From RGIG1995 sp045587445 (GTDB lineage: Bacteria; Bacillota; Clostridia; Oscillospirales; CAG-272), in the NCBI GenBank assembly GCA_045587445.1, contig JAZNCH010000062.1:45277-109276 (forward strand): DNA of 64,000 bases, given 5' to 3'. The notes beneath the pieces are model-generated. The model had not been told where the DNA came from and did no database searches. It saw only the letters and a program-made list of their open reading frames with translations. Position numbers and translations under genes: made by a program. Position 1 is the stretch's first letter. Each line of letters opens with the position of its first letter. Shown here piece after piece: positions 1-7,765 of this stretch.

Positions 1-1
1 C

Positions 2-1249
2 GGTTCGGATACCAACGACGGGGAAATGGCGGCAAAACTGCGTTCCGAGGGAATAGAAATATTTATAGGTCATTCCGCCGATAACCTTAAGGGGTATGAC
101 GCTGTTGTATATACTGCGGCGATTGCCGACACTAACCCCGAGCTGCGTTATGCTCGCGAAAAGGGGTTGCCTTGCATAAACAGAGCCGATTACCTTGGTA
201 GATTGATGCTTTCATATACAAACAGAATCGGCGTTGCAGGTATGCACGGAAAAAGCAGTGTAACCGGTATGATTGCCCACGTGTTTATTGAAAACGGCAA
301 AGAGCCTACCGTTCTCAACGGTGCAAATACTGCCGAGCTTGGCGGCGGTGCATACAGAATCGGTGATAACAATGGTTTTATTTTTGAAGCTTGTGAATAT
401 AAAGACAGCTTTTTGTCATTCCACCCCGATACCGCCGTTTTACTTAATCTTGAAATGGACCACGTTGATTATTTCCATTCCTTAGACCAAATCAAACAGT
501 CCTTTGCAACCTATGCCGATAAGGCGCATACGGTTGTCGCTTGCGGAAATGACGCAGATTTGATGGATTCTCTTAAGGGATATAAAGGTAGACTTATAAC
601 CTACGGCGTTAATGATGATTCTTTAGACTTCTACGGATATGATATAAAAGAAAATGAATATGGCTACGATACGTTTAAGATTGCTCATAAGGGCGAGGAG
701 ATATGCCGAGTTGAATTATCCGTTCCCGGTGAACATAACGTTGTAAATGCCGTTGCCGCAATTACCGTCGGTATTTTGCACGGTATTGATGCACAAAAAG
801 CGGCTGAAAGTATGTTGACCTTTAAGGGTGTCAACCGCCGTAACGAATATAGAGGCAAAAGAGACGGCGTTATTATTTACGACGACTACGCTCACCACCC
901 CTCTGAAATAAAAGCAAGTTTGCACGGCTTACGAAAGCTTTGTAAAGGTAAATTGTGGTGCGTTTATCAGCCCCATACCTATTCAAGAACAGCAGGGCTT
1001 TTTGATGAATTTTGTGAAAGCTTTGGTGAGGCAGACAACGTTATCTTTGCAGAAATCTATGCCGCGAGAGAGATTAATACCTTTGGTATTTCCTCGAAAG
1101 ACCTTGCCGATAAGATAGACGGTGCCCTTTATTTTGATTCCTTTGAGAAGATTGCAGACTACGTTAAACAAAACGCGACAGCAGGCGATTTGGTTGTTTC
1201 TATGGGTGCCGGCGACGTGTTTAAGGTGCATCAGTTGTTGTTAAAGTAA
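2..1249 (+). CDS. murC: UDP-N-acetylmuramate--L-alanine ligase (5' end cut by window)
   Basis: Cytoplasmic Mur ligase that adds L-Ala to UDP-MurNAc with ATP, the first peptide step of peptidoglycan synthesis. The frame is open from base 2 and reads GSDTNDGE before the first ATG at 26. GSD is the usual MurC N-terminal nucleotide-binding motif, so the true start lies upstream of the window and roughly 40 residues are missing. Visible after that ATG are the P-loop-like GMHGKSSV, the central-domain stretch LNLEMDHVDYF, and DDYAHHPSEI near the start of the C-terminal domain. The gene ends in a run of palindromic repeats and has no close downstream partner. Confidence 0.93.
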   Translation, partial: GSDTNDGEMAAKLRSEGIEIFIGHSADNLKGYDAVVYTAAIADTNPELRYAREKGLPCINRADYLGRLMLSYTNRIGVAGMHGKSSVTGMIAHVFIENGKEPTVLNGANTAELGGGAYRIGDNNGFIFEACEYKDSFLSFHPDTAVLLNLEMDHVDYFHSLDQIKQSFATYADKAHTVVACGNDADLMDSLKGYKGRLITYGVNDDSLDFYGYDIKENEYGYDTFKIAHKGEEICRVELSVPGEHNVVNAVAAITVGILHGIDAQKAAESMLTFKGVNRRNEYRGKRDGVIIYDDYAHHPSEIKASLHGLRKLCKGKLWCVYQPHTYSRTAGLFDEFCESFGEADNVIFAEIYAAREINTFGISSKDLADKIDGALYFDSFEKIADYVKQNATAGDLVVSMGAGDVFKVHQLLLK

Positions 1250-1257
1250 GAAGAGGG

Positions 1258-1346
1258 CTTAAACCCTTTTGAAAAAAGGGTTTAAGAATCCCAAAATGTT
1301 TTATGGGAACTTTTTGAAAAAAGTTCCTAAACCCTCAAAAACTTTG
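1258..1346. repeat. Tandem hairpin repeats after murC
   Basis: Two inverted repeats sit back to back: CTTAAACCC with GGGTTTAAG (1258-1286) and GGAACTTTTT with AAAAAGTTCC (about 1305-1328). The tail TAAACCCTCAAAAACTTT follows at 1329-1346. The same layout, a TTTTT(G)AAAAA core with a variable GC outer stem and an ACCCYCAAAAA tail, recurs near 2872 and 38344. The murC-proximal hairpin may also end murC transcription. The rest of the 1250-1576 gap is AT-rich with no supportable gene; an open frame at 1269-1544 is just the translated repeat. Confidence 0.75.
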
Positions 1347-1576
1347 AATAAGGGGAAATGTGGGAAAAATGTTCTACAATCATTACTATATACTGTGGGC
1401 GGTGGCTTGCTGCCGCCGTCAAAAATAACAGAGTTTATTCTTTTTTTTGCGTGGGCTTTAAAAAAAGTCCACTTTTTTTATATTATGCAGAAAAAATTTT
1501 ATAAAAAACGGCTGAAATGTAACGTTTGTTTCGAATATAATTAATGAAAGACTTTCAAAAATGCGAGGACACATAG

Positions 1577-2137
1577 TTGAAGAATAAAAAATTATTTGAA
1601 CTCAAAGAATCCCCCGAGCTATTATTACAAGAGCTAATGGACGAATATATGGGATTCGTTTATTCAATTGTATACAAAAAGCTTTATACGGTTGCAACAG
1701 AAGAAGATATAGAGGAGGTTGTGAGCGATGTTTTTGTAAGGCTTTACAAGAGTTTGGATTATTACGACTTTGAAAAAAGTTCAATCAAAACCTTTATTGC
1801 AGTTATTTCAAAAAACACGGCGACAGATAAATTCAGGCAATTAACTGCGAATAATGTTGTTTTGTTGAATGTAGATGATTTTCCGGAAATTCAAGATGAT
1901 GAAGAAGATACAAGCAAATATTACATAAAGAAAGAAGAACAAGAAGAAATATTTAAAGCAGTCTTTAATTTAAAAGAACCAAATAGAACAATAATCTTTC
2001 GTCGTTTTTATCTTAACGAAACAGTTGCAGAAATAGCAAAAAAAATGAGGTTATCTCCAAATGCGGTTCAAAAGCGTTTATTGCGAACTTTAAAAAGATT
2101 GAAAACTATGTTGGGAGGTTATTTTGATGCAAAATAA
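1577..2137 (+). CDS. ECF-type RNA polymerase sigma factor
   Basis: A 186-residue sigma-70 family factor. Residues about 18-90 look like region 2 (EEDIEEVVSDVFVRLYKSL, then KTFIAVISKNTATDKFR); residues about 130-180 look like region 4, with the helix-turn-helix VAEIAKKMRLSPNAVQKRL. The start is TTG at 1577, with GAGGAC about 8 bases upstream; no in-frame ATG fits. A weak -10 (TATAAT, 1536-1541) with a poor -35 (CTGAAA, 1512-1517) lies upstream. The stop overlaps the next gene, which looks like its membrane anti-sigma. That the pair forms a signalling switch is inferred from this layout; the stimulus is unknown. Confidence 0.87.
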   Translation: MKNKKLFELKESPELLLQELMDEYMGFVYSIVYKKLYTVATEEDIEEVVSDVFVRLYKSLDYYDFEKSSIKTFIAVISKNTATDKFRQLTANNVVLLNVDDFPEIQDDEEDTSKYYIKKEEQEEIFKAVFNLKEPNRTIIFRRFYLNETVAEIAKKMRLSPNAVQKRLLRTLKRLKTMLGGYFDAK

Positions 2138-2861
2138 AATAAATTATGCCCTTAATTGTATTTCGGACGAAAATGAACTAAAGGTATATAACAGTAGTAT
2201 AGATGTTGATTACATGTTGAATAAGGAAACGCTTGATAGAATAAAAAACAAAACTTTTGAAAAACTTAATATTTTACCCCCGATTCAGACAACAAAATTG
2301 GTTTTTTCACCCTTAAAGATAGCAGTTTTCGCTTGTGTAGCTGTTTTGTTGACGTTTACTACTGTATGCGCGGTTGCTGAACCTGTACGTGATAGAATAA
2401 TAAAAATATTTAACGGTCAAGCTGAAGAAACAGAACAGTATGTATATCCGTATCTTGAAACGCCAGAATATACGCCGATAACGTATCCTGTTGAAGAAGA
2501 ATTGGATTTTTCAAAGTTTGATTATTCTTCCGTAGATAAGATAATTATTACAAGTGGAAAAACAGGAGATAAAAAGACGTTTTATATAATTGAAGAAATA
2601 TTGTCAAAAGTTAAGCAATTAAAGGGCAATTCGCCTGTAAGCTCAAGAGGATATTCCGGATTTGGTTATCACGTTGAAATGTATAACGGTGAAAATGAAT
2701 TGTATAACTTTTCTGTTTTTACTGTAGACGATAAATTTTTACTTTATTATGGTGTATATGAAGAGTTTGAAAATATAAAATATAGCTGTATGTATACTTG
2801 CGACACTTCAGTTAAGGAAATCGAAGAGTATTTTGATATATTGTTTGATTGGAAAGAATAA
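2127..2861 (+). CDS. Putative membrane anti-sigma factor
   Basis: About 244 residues, not matched to a named family. The N-terminal ~60 residues are charged and cytoplasmic by inference. One membrane helix spans about 64-84 (KIAVFACVAVLLTFTTVCAV), and about 155 residues rich in Tyr, Glu and Asp follow, probably outside the cell. The ATG at 2127 is preceded by GGGAGGT (2113-2119) and lies 11 nt inside the sigma gene's end; a TTG at 2124 is a weaker choice. Translational coupling to an ECF sigma plus a single-pass inhibitor-like shape is the standard sigma/anti-sigma plan. No zinc-type HxxxCxxC motif is visible. Confidence 0.62.
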   Translation: MQNKINYALNCISDENELKVYNSSIDVDYMLNKETLDRIKNKTFEKLNILPPIQTTKLVFSPLKIAVFACVAVLLTFTTVCAVAEPVRDRIIKIFNGQAEETEQYVYPYLETPEYTPITYPVEEELDFSKFDYSSVDKIIITSGKTGDKKTFYIIEEILSKVKQLKGNSPVSSRGYSGFGYHVEMYNGENELYNFSVFTVDDKFLLYYGVYEEFENIKYSCMYTCDTSVKEIEEYFDILFDWKE

Positions 2862-2871
2862 AAATATTTTC

Positions 2872-2963
2872 TATGGGAACTTTTTTCAAAAAGTTCCCAT
2901 ACCCTCAAAAATTTTACTTCTTACTTTCATTTAAGGAAAGAAAGTAAGCAAAGAAACCTTGCT
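2872..2963. repeat. Perfect 14-bp hairpin plus dispersed AAGAAAGTA repeat
   Basis: TATGGGAACTTTTT and AAAAAGTTCCCATA form a perfect inverted repeat at 2872-2901, followed by ACCCTCAAAAATTTT, the tail shared with the 1305-1346 copy. Bases 2921-2958 hold a second repeat with internal dyad (TTACTTTC... GAAAGTAA) that recurs almost unchanged, in the opposite orientation, at 38559-38597. The hairpin may serve as the terminator of the sigma/anti-sigma unit. Confidence 0.75.
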
Positions 2964-3014
2964 TCTCAGGTTTGTGCCACTTTTCTTTGTTTGTGTAATT
3001 GCAAACAACATTAC

Positions 3015-3230
3015 GGGAGGAGCAAGCCCCTCCCCTACCTATCCAATATTATTAAGTGCGGTAGGGGAGCGCCTTCGTGCTCCCAAAAAAACAAACATTT
3101 TTTTACAAATAAAAATTGGCGTATATATAATTATTTTCGGGCAGCCTTTGGCTGCCCATTTTAAAGTTTTTGTCATATCAAGGTGCGTTTTTTCAAAAAC
3201 GCCCCCTTGTGGGTGTTAGGGCGAAGCCCT
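3015..3230. repeat. Cluster of GC-rich palindromes in the 2862-3256 gap
   Basis: Several hairpins are packed together: GGGAGG/CCTCCC (3015-3034), CCCTACC/GGTAGGG (3033-3066), GGGAGC/GCTCCC (3065-3084), GGGCAGCC/GGCTGCCC (3139-3157), GCGTTTTT/AAAAACGC (3185-3202) and AGGGC/GCCCT (3218-3230). These resemble REP/MITE-like debris. I see no gene here; the open frame 2959-3219 follows the repeats. The 3185-3202 hairpin has the same core as the one at 38344-38368. Confidence 0.7.
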
Positions 3231-3256
3231 AATATTATAACACAAAAAAACTACCC

Positions 3257-3811
3257 TTAATTACAAGGGTAGGGAAGATGGTAATATAAAAAATCAGTAG
3301 TATCTCTAACGGAACAGACGGTTATCAACATACCGTCTGTTTTTTTGTGGGTATAGATATATTTGTCTGGGGTATTATCAAAAAAGCCGTTACCTGTAAG
3401 TTTACCTTTTGATTCTCTTTTTGTCCATTCGGTTACGTCTATCGCAAAGCGTTTCTTTATTCTTTCGAGGAGTTCTTTGTCTTCTTCAATATCAACGCCG
3501 ATAGGGGTGTCGGATATTGCACATACAGCGTAATTACCCGAATGTGATAGGCTGAAATAGAATATATCGTCTAAAACTTTTGGCTTTCCTTTTTCGTCTT
3601 CGTAAAATGAAAGACTGTCAAAGTTATAATGTGTACTGTCTTCAACGGCAAATCTTAAAACTGCACCTGCACCGACTGAACGGGCTTTATCCATTGGTGA
3701 AATCAGCCTATCTGCCTTTTCTTGTCTTGCTTTTCCTATTCTGTTGTAATAGTATTTATATACCTCTTCGTTAAGAAGCGGTCGCACGTCTACGATATAA
3801 ACCTTATTCAA
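3257..3811 (-). CDS. 4'-phosphopantetheinyl transferase superfamily protein
   Basis: About 184 residues of the Sfp/AcpS superfamily, which moves phosphopantetheine from CoA to a carrier-protein serine. Visible motifs are FSLSHSGNYAVCAIS, then GVDIE with the metal-binding Asp/Glu, and WTKRESKGKLTGNG, the usual (W/F)xxKEAxxK motif. I prefer the TTG start at 3811 because the reverse strand has TAGGTGA about 6 bases before it and the product then begins LNKVYIVDV; an ATG at 3841 is possible but lacks a good ribosome site. No carrier-protein or synthase gene is adjacent, so the substrate is unknown; it may serve fatty-acid ACP if no AcpS exists elsewhere. Confidence 0.85.
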   Translation of the reverse strand: MNKVYIVDVRPLLNEEVYKYYYNRIGKARQEKADRLISPMDKARSVGAGAVLRFAVEDSTHYNFDSLSFYEDEKGKPKVLDDIFYFSLSHSGNYAVCAISDTPIGVDIEEDKELLERIKKRFAIDVTEWTKRESKGKLTGNGFFDNTPDKYIYTHKKTDGMLITVCSVRDTTDFLYYHLPYPCN

Positions 3812-3874
3812 ATAATCACCTACTTTTCTATATTTTATCATCTTAAAAAAGCAATGTCAACATATAAAATTTAC

Positions 3875-3902
3875 TTGATATTTCCTTTGTTTATGATATA
3901 AT
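3875..3902 (+). promoter_or_regulatory. Sigma-A-like promoter of queT-lplA unit
   Basis: TTGATA (3875-3880), 16-bp spacer, TATAAT (3897-3902). Transcription would start near 3909, leaving only ~25 nt before the queT ATG. That is too short for a preQ1 riboswitch. Confidence 0.75.
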
Positions 3903-3933
3903 ATATTTATTAATGATAGGAGGACGTTCTACT

Positions 3934-4476
3934 ATGATTGACAGAATTGAAAAAGGTAAAAAAATAAGGGGAGTTACGCATTACTTAACGAGGGCGGCAA
4001 TTGTCGCGGCGTTATATGCTGCCGTAACATTAGTAATATATCCGTTTTCTTTCGGTTACCTTCAAATAAGAATATCAGAGGCTTTGACTATATTGCCTTT
4101 CTTTATGCCCGAGGCTATATTGGGGCTTTTTATAGGTTGTATAATATCCAATTTCTTCAGTCCGAATATTGTTATTCTTGACGTAATATTCGGTAGTTTG
4201 GCAACCCTTTTGGCTGCTCTTTTGACTAATCAGTGCCAAAAGCTCGGAAAGTTAGGCAGATGGTTGGCTCCGCTTCCGCCTGTACTTACAAACGCCGTTG
4301 TAATCGGACTTGTTATTGCACTTTCTATGACACAGAGGGGAGAAGGAAGTTTTTATACCATCTTTCTTTTCAATGCGTTAACGGTTGGAGCAGGTCAGCT
4401 TGTCGCCTGTTACGGACTGGGCATACCCCTTTCGTTTATTCTTGATAAAATCAAAGATAAGATAAAGGTAAAATAA
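3934..4476 (+). CDS. queT: QueT-family membrane transporter (queuosine precursor, predicted)
   Basis: About 180 residues, strongly hydrophobic, with five or six membrane helices. The family signature is visible: FGYLQIRISEALTILPFF, then GLFIGCIISNFF and DVIFGSLATLLAALLT. QueT proteins are S-components of ECF-type vitamin transporters thought to import queuosine precursors; no ECF energising genes lie nearby, so a shared module elsewhere is inferred. ATG 3934 is chosen because AGGAGG (3918-3923) sits just before it; an ATG at 3913 would place that site inside the gene. The stop overlaps the lplA start by one base (TAATG). Confidence 0.85.
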   Translation: MIDRIEKGKKIRGVTHYLTRAAIVAALYAAVTLVIYPFSFGYLQIRISEALTILPFFMPEAILGLFIGCIISNFFSPNIVILDVIFGSLATLLAALLTNQCQKLGKLGRWLAPLPPVLTNAVVIGLVIALSMTQRGEGSFYTIFLFNALTVGAGQLVACYGLGIPLSFILDKIKDKIKVK

Positions 4477-5459
4477 TGATTATATATAAAAATAACAGTA
4501 CCGACGCATATTTCAATTTGGCCCTTGAGCAATATTTGCTTGACTCAAAAGAGGGAAGTATATTTATGCTATGGCGTAACGATAAGGCGGTAATAATCGG
4601 CAAAAATCAAAATGCTTATGCCGAGCTTGACCTTGATTACGTAGAAAAAAACAATATCAAGGTTGTACGGCGGCTTACAGGCGGGGGAGCTGTTTTTCAC
4701 GATATTGGAAATATAAACTTTTCTTTTATCGTACCGGACACAGAAAAGGCGGTTCTTGATTTTGACAGGTTTACCAAACCAATAATAGAGGCTTTAAAAT
4801 CACTCGGTATTGAAAACGTACGTCTTTCGGGCAGAAATGACATTATGATAGGCGACTCGAAAATATCGGGTAATGCTCAAAGTTCATATAACGGCAAGAC
4901 ACTTCATCACGGCTGTATGCTTTATTCAGCCGACCTGTCTATGCTTACGGGAGCTTTGAGGGTTGACCCTGAAAAAATAAAGTCAAAGGGTATAAAAAGC
5001 GTTCGCAACAGAGTTGCTAACATTAAGGACTTTTTAAAAAAAGATATATCCGTTACCGACTTTATGGACTATCTTGAAAACTATGTAGCAAAAGAAACAG
5101 ATTCGGAAGTTATTAGTCTTACTGATGAAGATATAAAGAAAACTCAAAAACTTGCCGACGAAAAATATTCAACTTGGGATTGGAATTTCGGTAAGTCAAA
5201 AGAGTTTTCGGTACAAATAAAGAAAAGATATGATTTTGGCTCGGTTGCCGTCGATTTAAATGTCGAGGGCGGTATTATTAAAGCTATTAAAATATCGGGT
5301 GATTTCTTCGGTGTCAGAGACATTGGTGAAATAGAAAATATATTAACCGACACAAAATTCGAAACAGAAGCTTTAAAGGATAAGCTAAAAAATAGTTTGA
5401 TAGGCGAATGTATATCTGGAATGACTTCCGATATGTTTATTGAGCTTTTGTGGTCATAG
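4476..5459 (+). CDS. lplA: Lipoate--protein ligase
   Basis: 327 residues. Uses ATP to activate free lipoate and attach it to a lysine on lipoyl domains such as GcvH or 2-oxoacid dehydrogenase E2. The catalytic domain shows RRLTGGGAVFHDIGNINFSF and SGNAQSSYNGKTLHHGCMLY, both typical of LplA; a C-terminal accessory domain of about 85 residues follows. Translation is coupled to queT by a TAATG overlap, although the two functions are unrelated. No lipoyl-domain protein is encoded in the window, so the target cannot be named. Confidence 0.93.
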   Translation: MIIYKNNSTDAYFNLALEQYLLDSKEGSIFMLWRNDKAVIIGKNQNAYAELDLDYVEKNNIKVVRRLTGGGAVFHDIGNINFSFIVPDTEKAVLDFDRFTKPIIEALKSLGIENVRLSGRNDIMIGDSKISGNAQSSYNGKTLHHGCMLYSADLSMLTGALRVDPEKIKSKGIKSVRNRVANIKDFLKKDISVTDFMDYLENYVAKETDSEVISLTDEDIKKTQKLADEKYSTWDWNFGKSKEFSVQIKKRYDFGSVAVDLNVEGGIIKAIKISGDFFGVRDIGEIENILTDTKFETEALKDKLKNSLIGECISGMTSDMFIELLWS

Positions 5460-5472
5460 AAGGGAGAATACA

Positions 5473-6249
5473 ATGAAATACAAACAGTATGAGGCTTTAG
5501 CTTCCTTTTATGATGCTCTTAATCCCGAGGTGGATTATACTGCTTGGGCGGGTTTTATAAAGAAAATAATTGATAAATTTGGCAAGATAGAAACAAAGCT
5601 TTTGCTTGATTTGGCTTGCGGAACAGGAAGTATGTCGGTTGAGCTTTCAAAACTCGGATATGAAGTAATTGGTGTTGACTTGTCGGCTGAAATGCTTATG
5701 GAAGCACAGAATAAGGCTTATGACACCGAGCAGAGCATTCTGTTTTTAAATCAGGATATGAGTGAGCTTGACCTTTACGGAACGGTTGATGCTGTCGTTT
5801 GTTGCCTTGACAGTATAAATTATCTTACAGACGAAGAAAAGCTGAAAAAAACTTTGGCTCTTGTCAACAACTTTATGAACGACGGCGGGTTATTTATATT
5901 TGACGTGAATACGCCTTATAAATTTAAAAATATCTACGGAAACAATGCTTATATTCTTGAATCAGACGGTGTATTATGTGCTTGGCAGAATACCTTTGAC
6001 GAAAAAACATCAATATGCGATTTTGATTTAAGCTTTTTCGTTGAAAAGAAAAATAATACTTACGAACGCTTTGACGAGTGTCAGAGAGAAAGAATGTATA
6101 CGGACACAGAGTTACGTGAAATGTTGAAAAACGCTTCCTTTGAGGTTCTCAAGGTGTATTCGAACTATGATTTTAAGGAGTATACTGAAACCGACGAGCG
6201 TTGGTATTACGTTTGCAGAGCTAACAATAAAAATAAAAATGATGTATGA
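5473..6249 (+). CDS. Class I SAM-dependent methyltransferase
   Basis: 258 residues with the Rossmann methyltransferase fold. Motif I is LLLDLACGTGSMSVELSKLG, followed by the acidic residue in GVDLSAEML and a post-motif VDAVVCCLDSINYL. ATG 5473 has GGGAG about 8 bases upstream. It starts 13 bases after lplA and is probably the last gene of the queT-lplA unit. The substrate cannot be read from sequence. The stop codon lies inside the terminator stem shared with the convergent GNAT gene. Confidence 0.87.
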   Translation: MKYKQYEALASFYDALNPEVDYTAWAGFIKKIIDKFGKIETKLLLDLACGTGSMSVELSKLGYEVIGVDLSAEMLMEAQNKAYDTEQSILFLNQDMSELDLYGTVDAVVCCLDSINYLTDEEKLKKTLALVNNFMNDGGLFIFDVNTPYKFKNIYGNNAYILESDGVLCAWQNTFDEKTSICDFDLSFFVEKKNNTYERFDECQRERMYTDTELREMLKNASFEVLKVYSNYDFKEYTETDERWYYVCRANNKNKNDV

Positions 6250-6270
6250 AATCTTCATACATCATTTTTT
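6236..6270. terminator. Bidirectional intrinsic terminator
   Basis: Inverted repeat AATGATGTATGAA / TTCATACATCATT with a 3-nt loop, a T-run after it on the plus strand and an A-run before it. It ends both the methyltransferase gene and the convergent acetyltransferase gene. Confidence 0.88.
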
Positions 6271-6754
6271 ATATTGTATATTCAAGCTCAATATACTTAT
6301 GCTCTTTTTCAAACAGAATATGGGTAACATAGTTACCGGTCTCTTTAAAACCTAAATTTAAGTAGCATTTATATGCCGATTCGTTGGTGTCAAATACCGA
6401 CAGAGTAACGGTTGTTGCTTTTAGGTTGGCTTTTGCGTAGTTTAATGCCGATTGTAACATTTGTTTGCCGTATCCCTTGCCTCTTTTTGTGCTGTCAACA
6501 ATAATAAGCCCGAATTTATACTTGTCCTGTTGAAGTTTTTGAATAAAGAAATGCCCGATAATATCGCCTTTGTCTTCGGCAATCATACCCAAAAAAACTT
6601 CGTTCCTATTTTGATACAGCTTGTTAAATTCTTCGGGCGAAAGCGGATAGTTTTTGAATCTGTCGGCACACCAAAGCCTAAACGCTTTTTCGTCTTCTAT
6701 CCAGTTTACGATAATTTCTGCATCGCTTGATTTATACGGTCTTAATTTCAACAT
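6269..6754 (-). CDS. GNAT-family N-acetyltransferase
   Basis: 161 residues, moving an acetyl group from acetyl-CoA to an amine. Motif A is clear: LIIVDSTKRGKGYGKQML, containing the RGKGYG acetyl-CoA loop; the C-terminal half has the usual NESAYKCYLNLGF. It resembles the RimJ/RimL type (LRPYKSSDAEIIVNWI at the start). ATG 6754 is chosen because AAAGGAC lies about 8 bases upstream on the reverse strand; starting at 6817 would run back through a terminator hairpin. The substrate is unknown. Confidence 0.85.
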   Translation of the reverse strand: MLKLRPYKSSDAEIIVNWIEDEKAFRLWCADRFKNYPLSPEEFNKLYQNRNEVFLGMIAEDKGDIIGHFFIQKLQQDKYKFGLIIVDSTKRGKGYGKQMLQSALNYAKANLKATTVTLSVFDTNESAYKCYLNLGFKETGNYVTHILFEKEHKYIELEYTI

Positions 6755-6769
6755 AGTTATAGTCCTTTT

Positions 6770-6800
6770 TGTAATTAAAGGGAGCTTTATTAAAGCTCCC
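6770..6800 (-). terminator. Terminator after the NYN gene
   Basis: GGGAGCTTTA/TAAAGCTCCC (6780-6800) reads as a hairpin followed by TTTAATTA on the minus strand. It separates the NYN gene from the downstream acetyltransferase. Confidence 0.7.
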
Positions 6801-6813
6801 CCCTTGTGTTTTG

Positions 6814-7599
6814 TCAATCGAAAAGTCCGTCTTTTTTTACGGAATCCCAGTTTACGTCTAAAACCTTTATGGTCTTAACAGCACTTACTTTTGCTTTTTT
6901 CTGGAATACGTAACCCTCTTCCATCAGTTTACGCATAGCCTTCGTAACGTAACCCTTGTCAATTTTGTTTTTTCTTGAAACCGCTTCGACAGTTGCCCAA
7001 AACGTAGGATAGCTTCGCTTTCCTTTTTTCTTGTTGTTCTTTTCTGTCAGGGGCTTGAGGTTTGAAAGAATGGCTCTGAAACAGCCATATAATTCTTCAT
7101 CTCTTCCGGGAAGCTCAAAACTGCTTGATGCACAGTTTTTTAGCTGGGTGCTCATCGCATCTTTAACACCGTAAACAATAACTTCTTTTTTGCGTCTTGT
7201 TACAAGAAAGCTGACGGCTGAACTGAAATGACCGTCGCCCGAAAAAATAATAAACGTATCAATGTTGTGTGCTTCTACGGCTTTTTGATAGATATGGTCA
7301 AGCATAATAAAATCGGTGAAATCTTTTTTATGGTGGGCAGATGCGTTCTGCGTTTCGATTATGGTGCTTGAAACCTCGCGAATTTTGGGTATTTCAAGAC
7401 GAATAGCCGTATTTGAAAAATCTGCAAAAAAGATAATGTCTTTTACGTCGTATTTGGTGGAAATTTCATTGAACCAAGCCTTAATATCAGGCTTTTTTTG
7501 ATGAAGCTTTTCAAGGGAAATATACCAATGCTCGTAATCAACAAACGCTATAGCGTGTGGTTTCTTGTGGCTCGATTGACGTTTAAATATATTAAACAT
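6814..7599 (-). CDS. NYN-domain (PIN-like nuclease fold) protein with C-terminal winged helix
   Basis: 261 residues. The N-terminal ~150 residues are a NYN domain: AIAFVDYEHWY with the first acidic residue, IIFFADFSNT, then DFIMLDHIYQKA and FIIFSGDGHFSSAV with the clustered aspartates expected of a metal-dependent RNase. After a basic linker (EKNNKKKGKRS), the C-terminal ~70 residues look like a winged helix (WATVEAVSRKNKIDKGYVTKAMRKLMEEGYV). ATG 7599 is preferred: AAGGAGG lies about 15 bases upstream, which is long, with a nearer GAAGG. An RNA-processing role is inferred; the target is unknown. Confidence 0.8.
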   Translation of the reverse strand: MFNIFKRQSSHKKPHAIAFVDYEHWYISLEKLHQKKPDIKAWFNEISTKYDVKDIIFFADFSNTAIRLEIPKIREVSSTIIETQNASAHHKKDFTDFIMLDHIYQKAVEAHNIDTFIIFSGDGHFSSAVSFLVTRRKKEVIVYGVKDAMSTQLKNCASSSFELPGRDEELYGCFRAILSNLKPLTEKNNKKKGKRSYPTFWATVEAVSRKNKIDKGYVTKAMRKLMEEGYVFQKKAKVSAVKTIKVLDVNWDSVKKDGLFD

Positions 7600-7700
7600 C
7601 GAAAAAACCTTCGTCCTCCTTTCTAAAATATTATTTACCAATATATTATACAGCAAACGGTTGAAATAATCAAGTTTTTTCTTATTGTTTAAAAAAATGA

Positions 7701-7730
7701 TTTACATTATATATGTAATTGTGGTATAAT
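7701..7730 (+). promoter_or_regulatory. Sigma-A-like promoter of polA
   Basis: TTTACA (7701-7706), 18-bp spacer, TATAAT (7725-7730), with the extended GTGG before the -10. polA starts 36 bases downstream. Confidence 0.72.
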
Positions 7731-7765
7731 ATTAGAGATAATAAACAGTTCGGGAGAAAAATATT

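Noticed and set aside
1269..1544. 91-residue open frame after murC
   Set aside because: It follows hairpin repeats, has no ribosome site or family, and its start lies in a palindrome shared with other intergenic copies.
2959..3219. 86-residue open frame
   Set aside because: Lies wholly in the GC-rich palindrome cluster; composition follows the repeats.
3841..3933. preQ1 riboswitch before queT
   Set aside because: The promoter leaves only about 25 nt of leader, too short for the ~34-nt aptamer and an expression platform.
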